DNA of 64,000 nt from Gambelia wislizenii (taxonomy: Eukaryota; Chordata; Lepidosauria; Squamata; Crotaphytidae). The notes under the pieces were generated by a model. The model saw only the letters and a program-made list of their open reading frames with translations. It made no database searches and was not told the DNA's origin. Positions 10,380-21,323 of this stretch are shown one piece after another. The translations under genes were made by a program, and so were the position numbers. The DNA is taken from contig JAUMIR010000014.1 in the NCBI GenBank assembly GCA_030847615.1, forward strand, positions 15,352,501 through 15,416,500. The letters are read 5' to 3'. Position 1 is the stretch's first letter. The number at the start of each line of letters is the position of its first letter.

Positions 10380-11102
10380 CAGTCTATATCCACAGATTTA
10401 GCATCCACAGATTCCACCATCCATGGCTTGATATGGCTTCATATATGTATATATTCTAAGACTCAGACCTTGATTTTGCCTCTTATGACTCCTTGAATGT
10501 TTTCATCAGCGCTGTATACGTACAATCCTAAATATACACTGGACTGACTATGTGACAAATGTTGCTGTCCTTGAGCAAGCAGGGATCACCAGCATTGAGG
10601 CCATGATATTGAGAACACAGCTGCGCTGGGCAGGGCACGTTTCTAGGATGGAGGACCATCGCCTTCCAAAAATACTACTCTACGGTGAACTCGCCATGGG
10701 TCAGCGTAAGAGGGGCACTCCAAAAAAGCGATAAAAAGACTCCCTGAAACAACATCTCAGGCTCGGCCAAATTGATCACCAACAATGGTCCTCCCTGGCC
10801 TCACATCGGGAGGCATGGAGACGCACTATCCACAATGCTGCAGCCTTATTTGAGAGCTCATGCCGAACAAGTCTTGAAGAGAAACAACAATGCAGAAAGA
10901 ATCACAACCTGGAAACATCACCCAAGGAGACCCTCTGCTGTGCTTGCTGCAACCAGACTTGTTTATCTTGGATTGGCCTTTTCTATGGACCACAGGCTAA
11001 GAGCCACTGTATACAATGGGACTTGAGCATCCATGGATTTTGGTATCCATGGGAGTGGGGGTGTCCTGGAACCCAATGCTAGTGGATACCAAGGGCCCAC
11101 TG
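10380..11102 (+). mobile_element. Tig-2 (MER2-like Tigger MITE) carrying a LINE insert
   Basis: TA target duplications at 10378-10379 and 11103-11104 flank CAGTCTATATCCACAGATTT at the left and AGGGCCCACTG at the right. The right arm GACTTGAGCATCCATGGATT and TTGGTATCCATGGGAG follows the layout of mammalian MER2/Tigger elements. The middle is replaced by a LINE fragment at 10475-10984. Confidence 0.8.
10475..10984 (+). mobile_element. non-LTR LINE ORF2 3' fragment (RTE/Vingi-like), nested in Tig-2
   Basis: Encodes FHQRC near the start, WTDYVTNVAVLEQAGI, LRWAGHVSRMEDHRLPK, YGELAMGQRKRG, then a stop after PKKR, and in another frame REAWRRTIHNAAA and CCACCNQTCLSWIGLF. This is the C-terminal region of a LINE ORF2 that ends in a C-x2-C-type finger. 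Frameshifts and a stop make it dead. The clade is unassigned. Confidence 0.8.
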
Positions 11103-11373
11103 TAATTTATTCCTCTTCCCAATAAGGAAGGCATAGCTAGTTTGTGTTAAAATTGTAACTCAACACTTTCTGCAGTGTAACTTTTAAGTCACCACCTAGT
11201 TAGGTAAGGGTGTGGCCATGCTAAATGGGGGGAAGGAATATGGTTCAATATGAAACCCATCTATGGAACCCATGGTTCAAGCTTTGGTTTATGCTGTGGA
11301 CTAGTGCTGTGTTGTGGGTGCTGAAGTGATGTGAGGGGTTTGGTATTAATGAGTACTTTGTTGCATTCAGGTA

Positions 11374-11608
11374 CAGTAGGACCCCCATATCCACTGATTC
11401 AATTATCCACAGTACACAAAACAGCACACCTACCATAGAGTCTTCCTAGAAAATGTGTCCTCTCTAGCCATTTTCTAGGTCCTCCAAGGCAACTCTATCA
11501 TATTTTAAACAGAAGTCCCATCATTTTCAATGGCGTTTGCTATTATCCATGGTTTTCAGTATCCATGCCCCCCAGAACCAATCCACAGCAGATACAGGGG
11601 TCCTACTG
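11374..11608. mobile_element. Tig-1 Tigger-like MITE, complete
   Basis: A 235-bp element with inverted ends CAGTAGGACCCCCATATCC and the matching GGGGTCCTACTG, flanked by TA at 11372-11373 and 11609-11610. The interior TACCATAGAGTCTTCCTAGA is shared with copies at 32944 and 55142. No coding capacity. Confidence 0.88.
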
Positions 11609-11689
11609 TATGTGTCTGAGAGACTAAAATGTAACCATTTTACTTTTGTATAGGAGGAAAGAAAAGTGTTGCTTTTAACAAATTACAGT

Positions 11690-12075
11690 TGCACGCTCCC
11701 AGATATTTCACATATGCAGACAGGGAGATATGTGGCCAAGAAGCAACATCAGAGTGTGGTCAAGATGGCCAAAGGTATTAACGAGGAAGAACAGACAAGC
11801 TAGGAGAGGCTACAGCAGCAGTTTGCTTTTGACTGACCCTACTGGGAAGGGCAAGAGTTCACCTCTCTTCTCTTCTCCCCGCTGCTGTGTTAACTGAGTG
11901 CAGACTATTTTTGCACTTTGAACTCCGTTTGCAGCAACTGAAGTAAGCTGAGGAGGGAGGAGGAAAGTAGGAGCAGGGGAGAGATGCTGGGACATTTTAA
12001 CAACAGCCAGGAAGTTGGGACAGCAGAGGTTTAATTGGGACTATCCCTGCCAAATCAGGACGGTTGCAGGGTATG
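11690..12075 (-). repeat. U1 unclassified repeat, third copy
   Basis: Inverted relative to 3040-3560: GTGGCCAAGAAGCAACATC, GACCCTACTGGGAAGGGCA, GAAGTAAGCTGAGGAGG, and the end CTGCCAAATCAGGACGGTTG. Confidence 0.55.
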
Positions 12076-12327
12076 CAGCTATATCAGCAAGTATTTACTT
12101 TCAGGGACCTTAGAACTATAACAAAGGGAACTGTGTTGTTTTTTAAAGTAACCTGTGCAACCCACTGAATCTAGTGACAGGTTTCCAGAACCTTCCACCC
12201 TTGAGGGCATCCAAAGGCTTTGTGGATCTATCACCTCCAGAACTGCACTTCTTCCTCCAAAAGCCAAGAGGGTCTCTTCCAAGACCACTAATGATCGTAA
12301 AGCCCCTCCTTGGTTCTTTCACAAAAC

Positions 12328-12690
12328 GCAATTATAATGCTTTGGTTCCAGCTTAAGTGCACTGGTGCATGCTATGGAATTCTGGGATTTGTAATTTGGG
12401 GGAGTTACAGTGGGCCCTTCGGATCCAGGTGAGTTTGGTTTTGGGACTCCATGTGGATAACAAAAATGTGGATGATCACGTTGCATGCTATTGAAGGGTG
12501 GCGACATGAATGTGGACACGTTTTATAATATGGGACGTGATGATCCACAGCCGGTTGAATTCACAGATCAGAGACCACAGATCTGGAGGGCACACTGTAT
12601 TTAGAATTCTCAGCCAGAGAGTTCTACTGCCTCACAAAACTACAAACCCCACTGGATGCAGCCATAGCAGTTAAAGTGCAAGTGTACTGT
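12328..12690. mobile_element. FB-A MITE interrupted by a Tigger-like MITE
   Basis: Left half 12328-12415 (TTCTGGGATTTGTAATTTGG), right half 12600-12690 (ACAAAACTACAAACCCCAC). Separated by a 180-bp TA-flanked insertion at 12418-12597. 12691-13628 shows nothing I recognise. Confidence 0.7.
12418..12597. mobile_element. Tigger-like MITE nested in FB-A
   Basis: Ends CAGTGGGCCCTTCGGATCC and ATCTGGAGGGCACACTG, with TA at 12416-12417 and 12598-12599. About 180 bp and non-coding. Confidence 0.72.
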
Positions 12691-13644
12691 CTTCGCAGAG
12701 CAGCCTTCTACTCAACTTCAGGATTCCCAATGAAGAAATTGAAGCTCCTCACACCCTCTTCTCTCCCCCCTACCACTTTTCATAGAGGACTCAAAGACTT
12801 TCCCTACACAAATCAAGATCAGTTGAATTCCAGCCATTTTACGTTCCTGGGGTGCCCGAGATTCTGGGGAAATTCTTCAACTGGGAAACAAGCAAGGCCT
12901 ATTCCTGTAAGCTACCTGCCATAACTAAATAGAACCAGAACCTCCATATGCAGAGGCAGTGTACCTTGGGATGCTATCTTTGCCTGCCTGTGGGTGATTG
13001 CTCAGAGCATCTAGTCAGCTTTCTGCTATAAAGAGAAGACTTTGCCAAATGGGCTTTTGTCTTGATCTGGCCAGGCAGAACTTGGTACAGATTCTTATAG
13101 AAATTTGCTTTTAAGGATTGGAAAAAGGAACAATTGACACTGCAGTTGCCTCTCATGGCACGAAACAGACACAGAGAGAATAATTCAGTTGTGTTCCGCA
13201 TCCTTCTAGGGATGAGTTCATCATCCTTTCTTCTTGAGGCAAGGCTGGGAATTGAGAAAGAGGCCGTTGAAAATTCTCCTGCCCCAACACGTAGGATAAG
13301 CAATCACTCTTATGACTTCTTTCTTTCTTTCTTTTTTGGCTCCTTAGCTCACTGTTGCCATCAATGGATTTTTGATGATAGGTTTTCTTTTAAAGTGCCC
13401 AATCGTGCAGTTCCTTCACACTCTGATCTTCTGTCTCCAACCAATGAATGGCATTTAGGCAGCTCAAGGTTAAAAAAAAGAAGCAAACAAACAACATGTG
13501 GATATTAATTTATCTCCCCTGTGCCCGTTGTACATCACTGTATCCACTAAACATGAGCCTGCATTAAATCCAGAAACAGCCTAAAGTAGCAGTACTTCTA
13601 TCAAACTTCTGGTAGCCAAAGGAACCATCTGTGTGTGCGCACGC

Positions 13645-14530
13645 GCATGCATGCGTCCGCATGTGTTTTCAAGTCACCTGCCGACTTATGGCAACCCCAT
13701 GAAATTTCATAGGGTTTTCTGAGACAAGGAATACTCAGAAATGGTTTTGCCAATTCCTTCCTTTGAAATCTCTCTGGGTTTTCTTCGCAAATGAAGATTC
13801 AGGAAGGACTCGTCCCGCGCTTTCTGCAAGCGCGCTAATGACTAAAAAGGCCAATCCAAGATAAACAAGTCCGGTTGCAGAAAGCACAGCAGAAGGTCTC
13901 CTTGGGTGATGTTTCCGGGTTGTGATTCTTTCTGTGTTGTCGTTTCTCTTCGAGACTTGTTCAGCGTGAGTTCGCAAATAAGGCTGCAGCATTGTGGATA
14001 GTGCGTCTCCATGCCTCCCGATGTGAGGCCAGGGTGAACTATTGTTGGTGATCAATTTGGCCGAGCCTGAGATGTTGTTTCAGGGAGTCCTTGTAGCTCT
14101 GGATTCCTTTGAAATATAGCCTACACACCTGAAATGCATGACAATCCCTTCTGGGTATGAGGAAGCTTCTTCTTTTTGGATTACCACTTCCTAACATAGC
14201 TGGCTGGGGGATTCTGGGAGTGACAGTCCAAAAAGGTACCTTTTCCCCTTCTCTGGAAATTCTAGCCTGCAGCATTTAGAAAAAACGGACCAAGGTCAGA
14301 TCGTGGGGCGGGAGCTTCAAGTTGCTTGTCAACTTATGGCGACCCTCCAATTTTCATAGGGTTTTCTTAGTCAAGGAATACTCAGAGGTGGTTTTGCCAA
14401 TTCCTTCCTTTGAAATATAGCCTGCAATACCTGATATTCATTGGCAGTCTCCTATCCAAGTACTAACCAGGGCTGATCCTGTTTAGCTTCCAAGATCAGA
14501 CAGGATCTGGTACCTTTACAATATTTAGGC
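13645..14530 (-). mobile_element. composite 5S-SINE dimer, copy 1 (with LINE insert)
   Basis: Read on the minus strand: a 5S-rRNA-like head (AGCTTGGAAG-type block, revcomp of TTTAGCTTCCAAGATCAGAC near 14485) and SINE body to about 14310; linker containing GATCTGACC and CTGCAGGCTAGAATTTCCAG; hairpin of FB-B type at 14150-14245; then a second SINE copy lacking its 5S head (13657-14149). The second copy is split by a LINE at 13769-14103. A CA/GC-rich tail lies at 13630-13656. The same order occurs at 19080 and 59103. Confidence 0.8.
13769..14103 (-). mobile_element. LINE ORF2 C-terminal fragment (RTE/Vingi-like), nested
   Basis: Minus-strand coding includes SREAWRRTIHNAAALFENS-like and CLSWIGLFSH-like segments, ending in a 3' end with AAACCCAGAGAG. 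It is flanked by a 12-bp duplication TTCCTTTGAAAT (about 13757-13768 and 14104-14115), which shows target-primed insertion into the 5S-SINE composite. Confidence 0.82.
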
Positions 14531-14969
14531 CCTATCTATTTGGGGTGTTTAGGGTATTTATTTAGGGTATTTAGGAACCTTATTTATGCATTAAATCTAG
14601 AGCCACATTTCAAAGTTATTCCTGAAAAGGTCATTTCTTTATGGGAATGTAAAAAAGCTGAAGAATGAGCCATTCACAGGGCTTCTGCATGGGGACTTGG
14701 TTGGCTCTTGGACATTCAGAGATACAGCAGGCACCCTCCTCTACAGCCAAATAATTCTTCCATCCCTTTGTAGACATAATGACACACAGACCCAGCCCAA
14801 GATATTTTGCCATCTGAGGCAACTCAAGCAACTCCTATATACAAAAGGCCAACCAGAATGGCAATTGAGTGTTTTCTTCAGCACATGCATCCTGAATTAA
14901 AAGCCATTTAAAAGCAGAGGGAAGAAATCATTGCACCCCCAGCCATCCTGATAAGAAGTCCTTTCATCA

Positions 14970-15165
14970 GCAGCCAATTCATTGCCAAAAGCTGTCCTGA
15001 ATAAAAAGGTTTTTCTCTGCTAATGGAAAGACCACAAGGAGGAGGCAGACCTATCATCCCTCCAGAGGGAGTTTTGCAGCCTGGGAGCAGCCACAGAGAA
15101 GGCCTTGATATCTTTATTCTCTGGCAATACAATCTCCGCTGTTGCTGATACAACGAACATCCTGG
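14970..15165 (-). mobile_element. L2-like LINE ORF2 end, degenerate
   Basis: Contains CCTCCAGAGGGAGTTTTGCA then GCCTGGGAGCAGCCACAGAG. This is the minus-strand form of the L2 AAPRLWNSLP-type coding block seen better at 23080 and 50250. Stops throughout. Confidence 0.5.
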
Positions 15166-15268
15166 CAATAAACAAGACCGTTAATGAATTATCTTATCTT
15201 GCCACAAGTGTCAACTGCCTTACTTTATTTCCAGGGTGTTTGTGCCGCTGCCCACAGTTTTCTCAGTG

Positions 15269-15491
15269 GTAAGTGTTAGTCAACCCCCATATCTGCAGGG
15301 GATACATTCCAAGACCCTCTGTGGATACCTGATACCATGGATGATGGGGAACCCTATTATTTTCAATGAGACAAACACTGGAAGTTGACCATTGCATTGG
15401 AGGGCCCATAAATGCCTAGAGAAAACATATTTTTTCTGATGTAGATAAGTGAAACTGTGGATACCAAATCTATGGATAATGGGGTTGACCT
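15269..15491. mobile_element. Tigger-like MITE, divergent
   Basis: Inverted ends GTCAACCCCCATATCTGC and ATAATGGGGTTGAC are flanked by TA-type dinucleotides. The interior GTGGATACCTGATACCATGG resembles Tig-1. Non-coding. Confidence 0.65.
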
Positions 15492-16269
15492 ATAATTGTC
15501 ACTGTCCGCATCCAAATTTGCTCCAATCTCCGCCTCCCCAATTATGTTCAGCATGCACATATATGCATAAAACTCTTTAAGATTGAGTGTGCAACTGCAG
15601 CTCATCTGGAAGGGAGTCAATTTTTGACTCCCCCCCCCCCAGTCTGCATGGGCTAACAAAAATACCAGCCTCTTCAGAAGTGGCCAGAAAACATTAACCT
15701 TCATGTGAAAAAATAGGTAACTGTTACGTTAAATAGTGCAAAAGAGGCCCAATAGCATATTTAAATGGTGAGCTGCTGTTTCTGGAGGTTTCATCCCTTT
15801 GTTTGAGCCAGAAAAGTTGGGGGGCTGCAGAATTTAAAAGGGCTGAGGACCACAGAAACAGAACTAGGGGTCCCATATGGCTTTAGGGTAGCCCTCTGCC
15901 CATCCCTGCCCTAAGATTAAAAAGGACATGTACAAGAAATGGAAAAAGGGGGGAATCACCAAAGAATTCAAACAAATAACCAGCTCGTGTAGGGGGAAAA
16001 TCAGAAAAGCCAACACTCAGGTGGAGCTCAGATTTGCTAGAGAGTTTAAAAACAATAAAAAGGGCTTTTTTGGATATGTCCATAGCAAAAGGAAGAACAA
16101 GGAAATGGTAGGGCCGCTGCATGGAGAAGATGATGAAATGCTAATAGGGGACAGAGAAAAGACAGAACAACTTAACACCTTCTTTGCTTCAGTCTTCTCC
16201 CAAAAGGGGAACAGTGCTCAGCCTGGGGGAAATGGAGCAGATGATACAATAGGGGAAATAAAGCACAGA

Positions 16270-16816
16270 ATTGCCACTCTATTCTGCCTTGGTCAGGCCT
16301 CACCTAGAATACTGTGTCCAGTTCTGGGCACCACAATTCAAAAAGGATATTGACGAACTGGAGTGCGTCCAGAAGAGGGTGAATAAAATGGTGAAAGGTC
16401 TGGAAACCGTGCCTTATGAGGAAAGACTTAGGGAGCTGGGTATGTTTAGCCTGGAAAAAAGATGGTTAAGGGGCAATATGATAGCCCTGTTTAAGTATTT
16501 AAAGAGGTGTCACATTGAGGATGGAGCAAGCTTGTTTTCTGCTGCTCCAGAGACTAGAACACGGAGCAATGGATGCAAGCTCCAGGAACAGAGATCCCAC
16601 CTCAACATTAGGAGGAACTTTTTGACAGTAAGAGCTGTTCGGCAGTGGAACACACTCCCTCGGAGCGTGGTGGGGTCTCCTTCCTTGGAGGTTTTTAAAC
16701 AGGGGCTGGATGGCCATCTGTCAGGGATGCTTTGATCGTGATTTCCTGCATGGCAGGGGGTTGGACTGGATGGCCCTTGTGGTCTCTGCCAACTCTACAA
16801 TTCTATGATTCTATGA
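16270..16816 (+). mobile_element. CR1 3' end nested inside CR1
   Basis: A 5'-truncated copy in the same orientation as its host. It is open for 154 codons from [16 protein letters not shown] to [12 protein letters not shown], with 3'UTR and TTCTATGATTCTATGAT at the 3' end. Host coding resumes immediately at 16817. Confidence 0.9.
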
Positions 16817-17475
16817 TAATTGTTAAAGGGGTAGTTCAGGAATACTTGGTCAGTATAAATGAGTTCAAGTCTCCAGGGCTAGATGAACTACATCCAAGGG
16901 TGTTAAAAGAACTGGCAGAAGTCATCTCAGAACCACTGGCAATAATCTTTGAGAAATCCTGGAGAACAGGATTTCTCAAAGATCCCAACAGACTGGAAGA
17001 GGGCAAACGTTGTCCCCATCTTTAAAAGGCGGGGGGGAGAAGACCCAAATTACTGCCCAGTCAGCCTAACATCAATACTTGGAAAGATTCTAGCGCAGAT
17101 CATTAAACAGGCAGTTTCTAACCACTTAGAAAGGAATACCATGATCACAAAAAGTCAATATGGATTTCTCAAAAACAAGTCATGCCAGAATAATCTCGTC
17201 TGTTGTTTTGATAGAGTTACAAACTTGATAGATGAAGGGAACTCAGTGGATGTAGTGTATCTTCATTTCAGTAAGGCTTTTAACAACGTCCTCCATTATA
17301 TTCTTGCAAAAAAGTTAGTAACATGCAGGCTAGACAATGCAACTGTTAGGTGGATTTGTAATTGGTTGACGGGCCGAACCCAAAGGGTAGTCAATGGTTC
17401 CTCTTCATCCTGGAGAGAAGTGACCAGTGGGGTGCCACAGGGTTCTGTCCTGGGCCCAGTGCTATTCAATATCTT

Positions 17476-17585
17476 TGATTTTCCTTGGTTTTTTTCCAGG
17501 CTGTGAGGCCGTGTTCTGAAAGAGTTTACTTCTGATGCTTTGCCTGCATCTGTGGCTGGCATCTTCAGAGAATGACTTTATCAAG
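17476..17585 (-). mobile_element. Penelope-like 3' fragment with hammerhead-like core
   Basis: Minus-strand CTGAAGATGCCAGCCACAG and GGCCTCACAGCCTGG motifs match the longer copy at 59434. It sits inside the CR1 palm coding region, flanked by ATCTTT and GTCTTT (near 17472 and 17586). Assignment to Penelope-like elements is from recollection of the recurrent squamate repeat and is moderate. Confidence 0.55.
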
Positions 17586-18881
17586 TCTTTATCCATGACT
17601 TGGGTGAGGGAATAGAGGGAACGCTTATCAAGTTTGCAGATGACACCAAATTAGGAGGGGTAGCTAATACGCTGGAGGACATGATCAGAATCCAAAATGA
17701 CCTCAACAGATTAGAAAGCTGGGCCAATATTAACAAAATGAATTTCAACAGGGAGAAATGTAGGATACTACACTTCGGCAGTAAAAATGAAATGCACAGA
17801 TATAGGATGGGTAACACATGGTTTGAGGGCAGTACATGCAGAAAGGATCTAGGAGTCTTAGTGGACCACAAGCTGAACATGAGTCAGCAGTGTGATACAG
17901 CAGCTAAAAAAGCCAATGCAATTCTAGGCTGCATTAATAGGAGTAGAGTGTCTAGATCAAGGGAAGTCATAGTGCCACTCTATTCTGCCTTGGTCAGACC
18001 TCACCTGGAATACTGTGTCCAGTTCTGGGCACCACAATTCAGGAAGGATATTGACAAGCTGGAATGTGTCCAGAGGAGGGTGACCACGATGGTGCAGGGT
18101 CTGGAAGCCATTATGCCCTATGAGGAGCAGCTTAAGGAGCTGGGCATGTTTAGTCAAGAGAAGAGAAGGTTAAGAGGGGTCATGATAGCCATGTTGAAAT
18201 ATTTGAAGGGATGTCATATTGAGGATGGAGCAAGCTTTTTTTCTGCTGCTCCAGAGACTAGGACACGGAGCAATGGGTTCAAACTACAGGAAAAGAGATT
18301 CCACCTAAATATTAGGAAGAACTTCCTGATAGTAAGAGCTGTTTAGAAGTGGAATACACTGCCTCGGAATGTGGTGGAGTCTCCTTCTTTGGAGGTTTTT
18401 AAACAGAGTCTGGATGGCCATCTGTCTGGAATGATTTGATTATGTATTCCTGCATGGCAAGGGGTTGGACTGGATGGCCCTTGAGGTCTCTTCCAATTCT
18501 ATGATTCTATGCCACACATTTGAGAAAGTGAATGGTGATCTCTGAACGCTCATGCTAGAATAAACCTGATAACCTTAAGGGTGCCACTCCTTGAACTGTA
18601 CGGTTGGAAAGGACCATAAGGGCCATCTAGTCCAGGTCCCTGCCTTGTAGAGATGTATAACTAAAGCCCTCCTGAAAGCTGCTCATCCAACCTGTTTAAA
18701 GACCTCCAAAGATAAAGAATCCACCGCCTCGGAGGCAGTCCATTCCACTCTTGAACAGCTCTTACAGTAAAAAAAGTTCTTTCTGATATTTAGGTAAAAT
18801 CTCTTTGAACTGGAATCCATTAGTTCATGTTATCTAGTCTCTACAGCAGCCAAAAACAAGTCCATCCCATCTTCTACATCA

Positions 18882-19055
18882 GTGCTTCTCAGGCTATATG
18901 ATATGGTGGACCAGTAATTATTTTTTTCTAATGAGTCAGGGACGGCAGTAAATTTGTGCCCATCAGGTTCAATTGTTTTGTTTTGTTTTCTTTCCTGGAA
19001 ACTTACCAAAGACTGGCAGCCATCGGCTCAGTGATTGGCTCTAGTCTGAGGACCA
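18882..19055. mobile_element. hAT-like nonautonomous element
   Basis: Inverted ends CAGTGCTTCTCAGG and CTGAGGACCACTG. Non-coding interior. Sits inside the old CR1. Confidence 0.6.
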
Positions 19056-19079
19056 CTGTTTTCAGTACCACTGTTCTAC

Positions 19080-19617
19080 AGGTTTGTGTGCACATGCCTT
19101 CAAGTTGTCTGTTGACTTATGGTGACCCCATTAATTTCACAGAGTTTTCTTAGGCAAGGAATACTCCGAGGCCGTTTTGCCAGTTCCTTCCTCTGAAATA
19201 TAGTCTACAGCACCTGGGATTCATTGGCAGTCCTTCTGGGCTTAGGGAAGGTTCTTCTTTTTGGACTGTCACTCCCAGAATCCCCCAGCCAGCATAGTCT
19301 AAAAATGCAAAAAAAAACCACACCCCATATTCTGGAAGCACTACCCTGCAGCATCTGAGAGAAAGGGACCAAGGTCAGATCTTGTGTGTGTGTGCCTTCA
19401 AGTCACCTGTCAACTTATGACAATCCCATTAATTTCAAATGGTTTTTTTAGCCAAGGAATACTCAGAGGTGGTTTGACCAGCTCCTTCCTCTGAAATATA
19501 ACCTATACGAACCTGGGATTCATTGAGGCACACACTGTCCCATCCAGGTATCAACCCAGGCTGGCCCTGCTTAGCTTCCAAGATCAAACAGAATCTGGTG
19601 CCTTTGGGGGGGTTTAT
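19080..19617 (-). mobile_element. composite 5S-SINE dimer, copy 2
   Basis: Minus-strand order: 5S-like head (revcomp of CTTAGCTTCCAAGATCAAAC near 19568), body and (CA)n tail to 19392; linker GATCTGACCTTGGTCC and CTGCAGGGTAGTGCTTCC; hairpin with ATTCTGGGAGTGACAGTCC; and a second SINE copy without a 5S head (19085-19244). Confidence 0.8.
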
Positions 19618-19992
19618 CCCTTCGCATTTTAAAAGATGACTATCATGTCACCTTTCCATCTTCTCTTCTCCAAGCTAAACATCCCCAGCTCCCTCAGACA
19701 TTCCTCATAAGGCTTGGTTTCCAGACCTTTGAGCGTCGTGGTCACACTTCTCTGGATAGGTTCCAGTTTGCTAATATGCTTCTTGAACTGTGGTGCCTAG
19801 AACTGGACACAGTATTTCATGTGATGTCTGACCAAGGCAGAATAAAGTAGTACTGTGACTCCCCTCGGTTTGGACACTATACATCTGTTGATGCAGCCTT
19901 GAATAGCATTGGCTTTTTTGCTGCTGCATCACACTGTTGACTCATGTTTTACCTGTGCTCCACTAAGAGCAAGAGTCAAACTCAGAGTCTAT

Positions 19993-20235
19993 CCACACTG
20001 CAGTGTTATAGCAGTTTGATACCACTTTAATTATCATGGTTTCATCCTATAGAATCCTGGGATTTGTAGTTTGGGGAGGGTCTTAGAATTCTCTAATGCA
20101 CTTCCCAGAATTACAGCAACAGAGCTCTCTGGCAGCCAATTCTAAATTGGAACTCCAAATCTCAGGATTCTACACACTGGGACCATGGCTGTTAAAGTGG
20201 TATCAAATTGCTATAATTGTGGCATGTGGACACAT
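19993..20235. mobile_element. FB-A palindromic MITE, complete type copy
   Basis: About 243 bp. Left end ATCCACACTGCAGTG, then TTTGATACCACTTTAA, then ATCCTGGGATTTGTAGTTTG. A central loop holds the AGAATTCTCTAATGC and GCTCTCTGGCAG blocks. The right arm is the inverse: ATCTCAGGATTCTAC, TTAAAGTGGTATCAAA, then a CATGTGGACAC end. No coding capacity. The terminus type (hAT or Tc1/mariner) is not decided by this copy. Confidence 0.85.
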
Positions 20236-20849
20236 CTTCAAGTGTAAGGCAGCTCGTATAGAAGTTGTTACATGTGGGCAGCGGTGAGGTAAAAGCACTC
20301 TGCATGTGCTGTCTCTTGGAAGCACTCTGGCAGCACACCATGGCAGCTCTTGATATGTCTATGAAATTCCAGTCCTCCCTGTGGCGTGGGTGTGTCAGAG
20401 TTTAATCTGGGTCCTCAGTCAAAGCCCTTCTCAGAATCTGGTCAGATGCACAGCCCCCCCCCCCACTTTTTCAGAGAGTAGGCTCCTGACTAGAAAAAGC
20501 AAGCATTATTGAGAGTGGCACGTGTTTTCAATGCTATTTCGATGAACAGCAACCACAGATGCGGGGGGTGGGTGGGGGAGATATCCTGCAGCTCATCATA
20601 TGACTGTGCATTCCAAGTCAACAAGTCAGCTTTTAAATAAAAGAAAATGTCTTGTCCTTCTCCTTCTTATTCCTCTTCCTCCTCTTTAAGTACATTTTTC
20701 AATATTGCTTTAAAAACTACAGTACTACATTTTAAGGATGGGAAACATCTCAGAATATGAAAACAGGTCAACTGGATCTCAGACTAAGGGTTCCTCTAAC
20801 CTAGAGCTTGAAAAAGTTACTTTTTGGGGACCAGTGGTGGCTGGTGACT

Positions 20850-20977
20850 TCCATGTGCACATTGGCTGCACATTATTATTTGGGTGTCTTGTTTCATTGG
20901 TGGAAGGTTGCCATTCAACACAAATATCACATAGCATAATTCATGCATAATCCTGCTTGTGGACATTTACATGATGC
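20850..20977 (+). repeat. inverted repeat pair, left member
   Basis: GGTGGAAGGTTGCCATTCAA and TTCATGCATAATCCTGCTTG are the reverse complement of blocks at 22148-22270. It may be a second copy of an unclassified repeat or the arm of a larger element. Confidence 0.65.
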
Positions 20978-21084
20978 ATTTATACGATGGTGACTATGGA
21001 GAATCCAGTTTGGCTTTTAGTCTGAACTTTAGAGGACCTATCCAAGGTGCTGAACCCTAACCCCAAAATAGGTTCAGCACCTTA

Positions 21085-21210
21085 GACAGTTCCTTTAAAG
21101 CAGAGATTTCAGTTCCCAGAATTCCTGACTGTTGGCCAAGCTGGCTGGGATTTCTGGGAGCTGACGTCCAAAACATCTGGAGAATCAAAGTTTGGGAAAC
21201 ACTGCTTTAA
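21085..21210. mobile_element. FB-B hairpin element
   Basis: GCAGAGATTTCAGTTCCCAG, ATTCCTGACTGTTGGCCAAG, then the inverse GGGATTTCTGGGAGCTGACG and an AGTTTGGGAAACACTGC end. Ends resemble hAT termini. Confidence 0.7.
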
Positions 21211-21323
21211 AGCATGGTGTAAAACTCAGTGAATTCACTGGACCCATCACATGGAAGTCAACAGCTACCACTGACTACAACTCCCAGACTCACCCAACTG
21301 ATGGCCAAGGTTGTAGCCCATCC

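Larger units (their letters stand above)
15914..18515 (+). mobile_element. CR1 LINE, longest copy, interrupted twice
   Basis: Pieces: 15914-16269 (region before the RT, KGGITKEFKQITSSC), 16817-17475 (RT fingers and palm, with [17 protein letters not shown]) and 17586-18515 (FADDTKLGG, then the C-terminal part to LNIRKNFLIVRAV, and the octamer tail). The palm motif that should carry the first catalytic Asp reads YLHFSKAF, with His in that place. A frameshift near 17025 separates the two RT halves, and the ORF stops at 18344. It is inactive. Interruptions are a second CR1 (16270-16816) and a Penelope-like fragment (17476-17585). Confidence 0.92.
18590..19973 (-). mobile_element. old CR1 copy, interrupted by hAT and 5S-SINE composite
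   Basis: Minus-strand CR1 debris at 18590-18881 (CATTCCACTCTTGAACAGCT) and 19618-19973 (GGACACAGTATTTCATGTGA, TGATGCAGCCTTGAATAGCA). It is clearly more diverged than the 15.9-18.5 kb copy. Insertions: hAT-like 18882-19055 and the 5S composite 19080-19617. Confidence 0.8.

Noticed and set aside
17600..18346. 248-codon ORF with FADDTKLGG as an intact reverse transcriptase gene
   Set aside because: It is only the C-terminal half of a CR1 RT. The N-terminal half is frameshifted, has His in place of the first catalytic Asp and is split by insertions.
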